Assembly (NCBI GenBank): GCA_947176615.1
Contig: CAMWRO010000116.1
Location: 1-8,376 of the forward strand
Length of the DNA stretch: 8,376 nt
Source: an uncultured Porphyromonadaceae bacterium
GTDB lineage: Bacteria > Bacteroidota > Bacteroidia > Bacteroidales > Muribaculaceae
Direction: 5' to 3'
The notes beneath the pieces are model-generated. The model was given only the letters and a program-made list of their open reading frames with translations, did no database searches and had not been told where the DNA came from. This document shows positions 4,985-8,376 of this stretch, one piece after another. Within the stretch, counting starts at the first letter, position 1. Every line of letters begins with the position of its first letter. The translations under genes were made by a program, and so were the position numbers.

Positions 4985-6343
4985 ATGGCAGAACAGATTA
5001 ACATATTCAAGCGCAAACTGTACTCCCGAATATTACAGTGGAAAGAACAGAGCAATGGCCGCACAGCATTACTAATCGAGGGCGCGCGTCGAGTCGGGAA
5101 GTCCACACTTGCCGAAGAATTTGCACGAAATGAATATGAAAGCTACCTGTTATTAGATTTCTCAAAAGCATCTGCCCGAGTCAACGCGCTTTTCAATGAC
5201 ATTTCTGACCTTGACACGCTTTTCATGCAATTGCAGTTTGAATTTCATGTCAGACTCACCCCGCGCAAATCGGTCATAATCTTTGACGAGGTTCAGTTTA
5301 ATCCACGGGCACGGCAGGCAATAAAGCATCTTGTAGCCGATGGCCGGTTTGACTATATCGAAACGGGATCACTCATTTCGATTAGCAAGAACGTCAAAGA
5401 CATTTTAATTCCCAGTGAGGAAGAATCGATTTCGATGTATCCTCTCGATTTTGAGGAGTTTCGGTGGGCTCTTGGCGATACTGCAACCCCGGAACTGCTA
5501 CGGGAAGCTATCAAGCGTGGAAAACCACTCGGGGATGTCGCCCACAGACAACTTATGAGGGATTTTCGCCTCTATATGCTTGTCGGAGGGATGCCACAGG
5601 CTGTCAACGAATATATCAACACGCTCAATCTGTCATCCGTCGACCGTATTAAACGGAACATCATCCGGCTATATGAATCCGACTTTAGGAAAATAGACAA
5701 TTCAGGACGCATTGGGCGGCTTTTCGACGACATCCCGGCACAGCTATCCCGCAATATCTCACGCTACATGCCACATTCGCTGCTCGGAAATCTTACCAAG
5801 GAAAAAGAAGACTCGTTTATATCGGAACTCGCTGCCTCCATGACAGTAAACGTGTGCTATCACACAACCGACCCTTCCAATGGCCTTGCAATGGATTATG
5901 ACAAAGACTATTTCAAATTATTTGTCGGCGACACGGGCCTTTTTGTAACTCTCGCATTTAAGGATAAAGAATTTACCGAGAATATAATATATCAGAAACT
6001 GCTGTCTGACAAACTTGAGGCCAACCTCGGATACCTCTATGAAAACGTTGTAGCTCAAATCCTCACAGCCACAGGGAGAAAACTATTCTATTACACCTTT
6101 CCGACCGACAAAAGCCGTCATCTCTATGAGGTGGATTTTCTAATCAGCGACAAGGATAAGATAGACCCGATAGAAGTAAAATCATCAGGCTATAAGGCTC
6201 ATGCGTCGCTTGACGCCTTCTGCCAAAAATATTCGGGGAAAATCAAAACTCCTTTTATCGTTTACACCAAAGATATGACCAAAGAGGGTATCATACGTTA
6301 CCTCCCGGTCTATATGCTTCCGTTCATCGATGAAATTCTGTAA
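4985..6343 (+). CDS. AAA+ ATPase, AAA_14/DUF4143 class
   Basis: A 452-residue protein. The N-terminal ATPase domain has Walker A GARRVGKST (33-41, K39) and Walker B SVIIFDE (96-102, D101, E102), followed by a sensor-like YIETGSLISI (124-133). A conserved MYPLDFEEF segment (151-159) and LVGGMPQAV (199-207) are typical of the AAA_14 plus DUF4143 proteins. The C-terminus carries a PD-(D/E)XK-like signature: E353, D384 in YEVDFLI, and E397-V-K399 in PIEVKSS. Whether it cuts DNA is unknown. Such ATPases are frequent, multi-copy accessory genes in gut Bacteroidetes, with no settled function. The reading frame is full length and intact. Its sequence is visibly more AT-rich than the genes on both sides, and it lies alone between 58-bp direct repeats, which together suggest acquisition as a unit. 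Other roles, such as defence or toxin-antitoxin functions, cannot be excluded. Confidence 0.92.
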   Translation: MAEQINIFKRKLYSRILQWKEQSNGRTALLIEGARRVGKSTLAEEFARNEYESYLLLDFSKASARVNALFNDISDLDTLFMQLQFEFHVRLTPRKSVIIFDEVQFNPRARQAIKHLVADGRFDYIETGSLISISKNVKDILIPSEEESISMYPLDFEEFRWALGDTATPELLREAIKRGKPLGDVAHRQLMRDFRLYMLVGGMPQAVNEYINTLNLSSVDRIKRNIIRLYESDFRKIDNSGRIGRLFDDIPAQLSRNISRYMPHSLLGNLTKEKEDSFISELAASMTVNVCYHTTDPSNGLAMDYDKDYFKLFVGDTGLFVTLAFKDKEFTENIIYQKLLSDKLEANLGYLYENVVAQILTATGRKLFYYTFPTDKSRHLYEVDFLISDKDKIDPIEVKSSGYKAHASLDAFCQKYSGKIKTPFIVYTKDMTKEGIIRYLPVYMLPFIDEIL

Positions 6344-6347
6344 AACA

Positions 6348-6405
6348 CCCTAACATTTTGCGCGCAGCATGGATTTCGCCCGAAAAAATTTTGCGCGCAG
6401 CATGT
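6348..6405 (+). repeat. Right 58-bp direct repeat flanking the ATPase gene
   Basis: The second copy of the sequence at 4852-4909, in the same orientation, beginning four bases after the ATPase stop codon. It carries TGCGCGCA at 6359-6366 and 6392-6399, again 33 bp apart. Similarity to the left copy stops after GCAGCATGT. The offset between copies is 1496 bp, so recombination between them would remove the ATPase gene and one repeat copy. Confidence 0.95.
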
Positions 6406-6429
6406 TTTATGCCCTTTTATTCAATCTAT

Positions 6430-6445
6430 AAATCCGATAGGATTT
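6430..6445. repeat. Small hairpin, 6-bp stem
   Basis: AAATCC (6430-6435) pairs with GGATTT (6440-6445) around the loop GATA. On its own this could be chance, but it resembles the hairpin at 6504-6519 in stem sequence and size, and it begins the hairpin cluster between the ATPase gene and nifJ. Confidence 0.5.
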
Positions 6446-6484
6446 TGCATTGAACAGGAGGGGTTGCGGAACTGAGTTTTGCAC

Positions 6485-6500
6485 CGAGTAATCGAGTAAT
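6485..6500 (+). repeat. Tandem 8-bp duplication
   Basis: CGAGTAAT occurs twice in a row (6485-6492 and 6493-6500). It is short and could be a slippage or target-duplication footprint; it adds to the mosaic appearance of this intergenic region. Confidence 0.6.
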
Positions 6501-6503
6501 ATT

Positions 6504-6519
6504 TAATCCGCAAGGATTA
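6504..6519. repeat. GCAA-loop hairpin
   Basis: TAATCC (6504-6509) pairs with GGATTA (6514-6519) around GCAA, a GNRA-type tetraloop if transcribed from the plus strand. The same layout, a short A/T-rich stem closing on GCAA, occurs within the left arm of the palindrome at 6580-6631. Confidence 0.6.
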
Positions 6520-6531
6520 TTCTTTGAATAG

Positions 6532-6559
6532 CCGGGGGTTGCGTTTCCGCAACCCCCGG
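6532..6559. repeat. Perfect 12-bp GC-rich hairpin
   Basis: CCGGGGGTTGCG (6532-6543) pairs perfectly with CGCAACCCCCGG (6548-6559) around the loop TTTC. It is very stable and 188 bp after the ATPase stop codon. The sequence after it on the plus strand is AAACATATC, not a T-run, so it is not a standard intrinsic terminator. Confidence 0.85.
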
Positions 6560-6579
6560 AAACATATCATCAAATAAAG

Positions 6580-6631
6580 TGAATCTGCAAAGATTCTTCT
6601 CGAATGCAAAAGAAGAATCTTTGCAGATTCA
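6580..6631. repeat. Perfect 21-bp palindrome with a 10-nt loop
   Basis: Bases 6580-6600 are the exact reverse complement of 6611-6631, with CGAATGCAAA between them. Each arm is also self-complementary: the left contains GAATCT-GCAA-AGATTC and the right GAATCT-TTGC-AGATTC. It can therefore form either one long hairpin or two short ones. That switch-like property, and the perfect pairing, suggest maintained or recently formed structure. Confidence 0.88.
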
Positions 6632-6649
6632 TTATTGCTTTAACCTATT

Positions 6650-6677
6650 CTCCGGGTTGCAGAGACGCAACCCGGAG
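6650..6677. repeat. Perfect 11-bp GC-rich hairpin
   Basis: CTCCGGGTTGC (6650-6660) pairs with GCAACCCGGAG (6667-6677) around AGAGAC. It shares the GGGTTGC/GCAACCC core with the hairpin at 6532-6559, so the two look like relatives of one repeat type. No T-tract follows on the plus strand. Confidence 0.85.
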
Positions 6678-6690
6678 CTATTCAAAGGAG

Positions 6691-6708
6691 GCAATCTTGT
6701 CAGATTGC
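6691..6708. repeat. 7-bp stem hairpin
   Basis: GCAATCT (6691-6697) pairs with AGATTGC (6702-6708) around TGTC. It lies just outside the enclosing inverted repeat and ends the hairpin cluster. From here to the nifJ promoter (6709-6857) I see no gene and no strong structure. Confidence 0.6.
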
Positions 6709-6857
6709 GATTTAACACTTTTATAGCGGCATTGCAATAATTTTAGTCAGTATCCCGTGCCGAATGACCCGCTGACGACTTAACCCCCATACGATACAGC
6801 CCCGGCATGACGATTTGATATTTTTAAACTTGCCTTTATTGTAATTTAACGATTCAA

Positions 6858-6889
6858 TTTGGCTGATTGAGCGGTTTTTGCTACCTTTG
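6858..6889 (+). promoter_or_regulatory. Strong Bacteroidetes promoter for nifJ
   Basis: TTTG (6858-6861), a 20-bp spacer, then TACCTTTG (6882-6889), an exact TAnnTTTG match. The start codon at 6948 is 58 bp downstream of the -7 box, implying a leader of roughly 50 nt that is A/T-rich with no Shine-Dalgarno site. Good agreement at both elements fits a highly expressed metabolic gene. Confidence 0.8.
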
Positions 6890-6947
6890 CGCATTAATAC
6901 GTTAGACAAAATTAATCTCAATACAAATAGATTACATTTAACCAACT

Positions 6948-8376
6948 ATGAGTAAAGAAAAAAAATTCTTGACCTGTGATGGTAATCAGGCTGCGGCCCA
7001 TATCTCCTACATGTTCTCGGAGGTTGCCGCAATCTACCCCATCACTCCGTCGTCGACTATGGCTGAATATGTCGACGAATGGGCTGCCGCAGGCCGCAAG
7101 AACATCTTCGGCGAAACTGTTATGGTACAGGAAATGCAGAGCGAGGGCGGTGCCGCCGGCGCTGTTCACGGCTCGCTTCAGGCAGGTGCCCTGACCACTA
7201 CCTACACTGCGTCGCAGGGTCTGTTGCTGATGATCCCCAACATGTACAAGATTGCAGGCGAGTTGCTCCCGACCGTGTTCCATGTTTCGGCTCGTACTCT
7301 CGCATCCCACGCCCTGTCAATCTTCGGTGACCATCAGGATGTAATGTCGGTGCGCCAGACAGGCTTCGCCATGCTTGCCGAGGGCAGCGTTCAGGAGGTT
7401 ATGGACCTCTCGGGTGTCGCCCACCTGTCGACCATCAAGTCGCGCGTTCCTTTCGTGAACTTCTTTGACGGTTTCCGCACCTCCCACGAGATTCAGAAAA
7501 TCGAGGTCATCGATCAGGACGAGCTCGCTCCCCTGATTGACCAAGAGGCTCTTGCCGCTTTCCGCCGCCGCGCCCTCAACCCCGACGCTCCCGTCGCACG
7601 CGGTATGGCCGAGAACGGCGACGTGTTCTTCCAGCACCGCGAGGCTTGCAACGAGTACTATGATGCCGTGCCCGCAATCGTGGAGGAATACATGAACGAA
7701 ATCAACCGCATCACCGGCCGCAACTACGGTCTGTTCAACTATTACGGTGCGCCCGATGCCGACCGCGTCATCATCGCTATGGGTTCGGTTACTCAGGCCG
7801 CTCAGGAAGCTATCAACCACCTCGTGAAGAACGGCGAGAAAGTGGGCCTCGTTTCGGTTCACCTCTACCGTCCCTTCTCGGCCAAGCATTTCCTCGCTGC
7901 CGTGCCCGCTACCGCCAAGCGCATCGCCGTGCTTGACCGCACCAAGGAACCCGGAGCCAACGGCGAGCCGCTGTTCCTCGATGTCAAGGACTGCTTCTAT
8001 GGCAAGGAGAACGCCCCGCTCATCGTCGGCGGACGTTATGGTCTGGCGTCAAAAGACACCACCCCGGCACAGATTATCGCCGTGTTCGAGAACCTCGCCC
8101 TCCCCACTCCCAAGGACCACTTCACTCTCGGCATTGTCGACGACGTGACCTTCACTTCGCTCCCCCTCAAGGAGGAAGTCGCTCTCGGCGGCGAAAGCAT
8201 CTTCGAGGCTAAGTTCTACGGCCTCGGTGCCGACGGTACCGTGGGCGCCAACAAGAACTCTGTGAAGATTATCGGTGACAATACTAACAAATATTGTCAG
8301 GCTTACTTCGCCTACGACTCCAAGAAGTCGGGCGGTTTCACCTGCTCTCACCTGCGTTTCGGCGACGAGCCCATCC
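6948..8376 (+). CDS. nifJ: Pyruvate:ferredoxin (flavodoxin) oxidoreductase, 3' partial
   Basis: The first 476 codons of a homodimeric-type PFOR, normally about 1,180-1,200 residues, cut by the window end. It converts pyruvate, CoA and oxidised ferredoxin to acetyl-CoA, CO2 and reduced ferredoxin in the cytoplasm, feeding electrons to hydrogen or reductive metabolism in anaerobes. Visible hallmarks: YPITPSS (30-36) in the thiamine-pyrophosphate pyrimidine domain, the conserved Glu E66 in QEMQSEGGAAGA, TASQGLLLMIPNMYKIAGE (87-105), HALSIFGDHQDVMSVRQTG (121-139), then the transketolase-C-like domain with DRTKEPGANGEPL, and the start of the gamma-type domain, GLGADGTVGANKNS. The iron-sulfur cluster and TPP-diphosphate regions lie beyond the window. 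Codon use is strongly biased (AAC, CGC, GGC, CTC), fitting high expression. The ATG is chosen because the conserved N-terminus follows directly, behind a strong promoter. Confidence 0.97.
   Translation, partial: MSKEKKFLTCDGNQAAAHISYMFSEVAAIYPITPSSTMAEYVDEWAAAGRKNIFGETVMVQEMQSEGGAAGAVHGSLQAGALTTTYTASQGLLLMIPNMYKIAGELLPTVFHVSARTLASHALSIFGDHQDVMSVRQTGFAMLAEGSVQEVMDLSGVAHLSTIKSRVPFVNFFDGFRTSHEIQKIEVIDQDELAPLIDQEALAAFRRRALNPDAPVARGMAENGDVFFQHREACNEYYDAVPAIVEEYMNEINRITGRNYGLFNYYGAPDADRVIIAMGSVTQAAQEAINHLVKNGEKVGLVSVHLYRPFSAKHFLAAVPATAKRIAVLDRTKEPGANGEPLFLDVKDCFYGKENAPLIVGGRYGLASKDTTPAQIIAVFENLALPTPKDHFTLGIVDDVTFTSLPLKEEVALGGESIFEAKFYGLGADGTVGANKNSVKIIGDNTNKYCQAYFAYDSKKSGGFTCSHLRFGDEPI

Larger units (their letters stand above)
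6522..6687. repeat. 11-bp inverted repeat enclosing three hairpins
   Basis: CTTTGAATAGC (6522-6532) is the exact reverse complement of GCTATTCAAAG (6677-6687). Between the arms lie three strong hairpins (6532-6559, 6580-6631 and 6650-6677), with the first and third sharing one base each with the arms. If folded as RNA or extruded DNA this would give a branched junction with a closing stem and three arms. Neither arm is followed by a T-tract. It could be a structured non-coding RNA, a MITE-like element or a nested set of palindromic repeats; I cannot choose between these from one copy. Confidence 0.7.

Noticed and set aside
4843..5106. Minus-strand reading frame with an 11-residue tandem peptide repeat
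   Set aside because: The peptide repeat is the translation of the 33-bp DNA repeat, which stays open because 33 is divisible by three. The rest lies antisense to the well-supported ATPase start.
6532..6559. Intrinsic terminator for the ATPase gene
   Set aside because: The stem is strong, but no T-tract follows on the plus strand, and it lies 188 bp past the stop codon among other hairpins of similar type.
6721..6945. 74-codon minus-strand reading frame in the nifJ leader
   Set aside because: It runs antisense through the consensus nifJ promoter and shows no family features or start context.
7317..7889. 190-codon minus-strand reading frame inside nifJ
   Set aside because: It is a shadow of the strongly codon-biased nifJ frame, whose conserved motifs run through the same bases.

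Overview
The window looks like chromosomal DNA from a member of the Bacteroidales, plausibly of the Muribaculaceae type. The reasons are a GldD-type gliding-motility lipoprotein, Bacteroidetes promoters (-7 box TAnnTTTG, often with TTG/TTTG near -33), A-rich leaders without strong Shine-Dalgarno sites, lipoproteins with acidic residues after the lipid-bearing cysteine, and a single-chain pyruvate:ferredoxin oxidoreductase. The genus is inference from style, not from a database match.

Layout. Positions 1-269 hold no convincing gene but contain inverted repeats. gldD (270-878) overlaps a Sfp-type phosphopantetheinyl transferase (871-1401) by 8 bp. A small lipoprotein gene on the minus strand (1379-1816) converges on the transferase with a 23-bp 3' overlap. 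A divergent intergenic region follows, carrying five tandem copies of a heptamer, then an acyltransferase-3 membrane enzyme (2071-3135). After a long palindrome overlapping a promoter come a YbhN/MprF-like flippase-domain membrane protein (3261-4319) and a single-pass membrane protein (4316-4849), joined by an ATGA overlap.

The most unusual stretch is 4850-6710. A lone AAA+ ATPase of the AAA_14/DUF4143 class with a PD-(D/E)XK-like C-terminus (4985-6343) lies between two directly repeated 58-bp sequences (4852-4909 and 6348-6405; 55 of 58 identical), each built on a 33-bp period. Next to it is a dense cluster of hairpins (6430-6708), several enclosed by a long-range 11-bp inverted repeat. The ATPase gene looks more AT-rich than its neighbours. 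It may be an acquired or mobile unit, although the repeats could instead be a dispersed intergenic family.

The window ends in the first 476 codons of nifJ (pyruvate:ferredoxin oxidoreductase, 6948 to beyond 8376), behind a near-consensus promoter. The genes do not form one pathway. They include a motility/secretion lipoprotein with a cofactor transferase, several envelope membrane proteins, an accessory ATPase and a central-metabolism enzyme.
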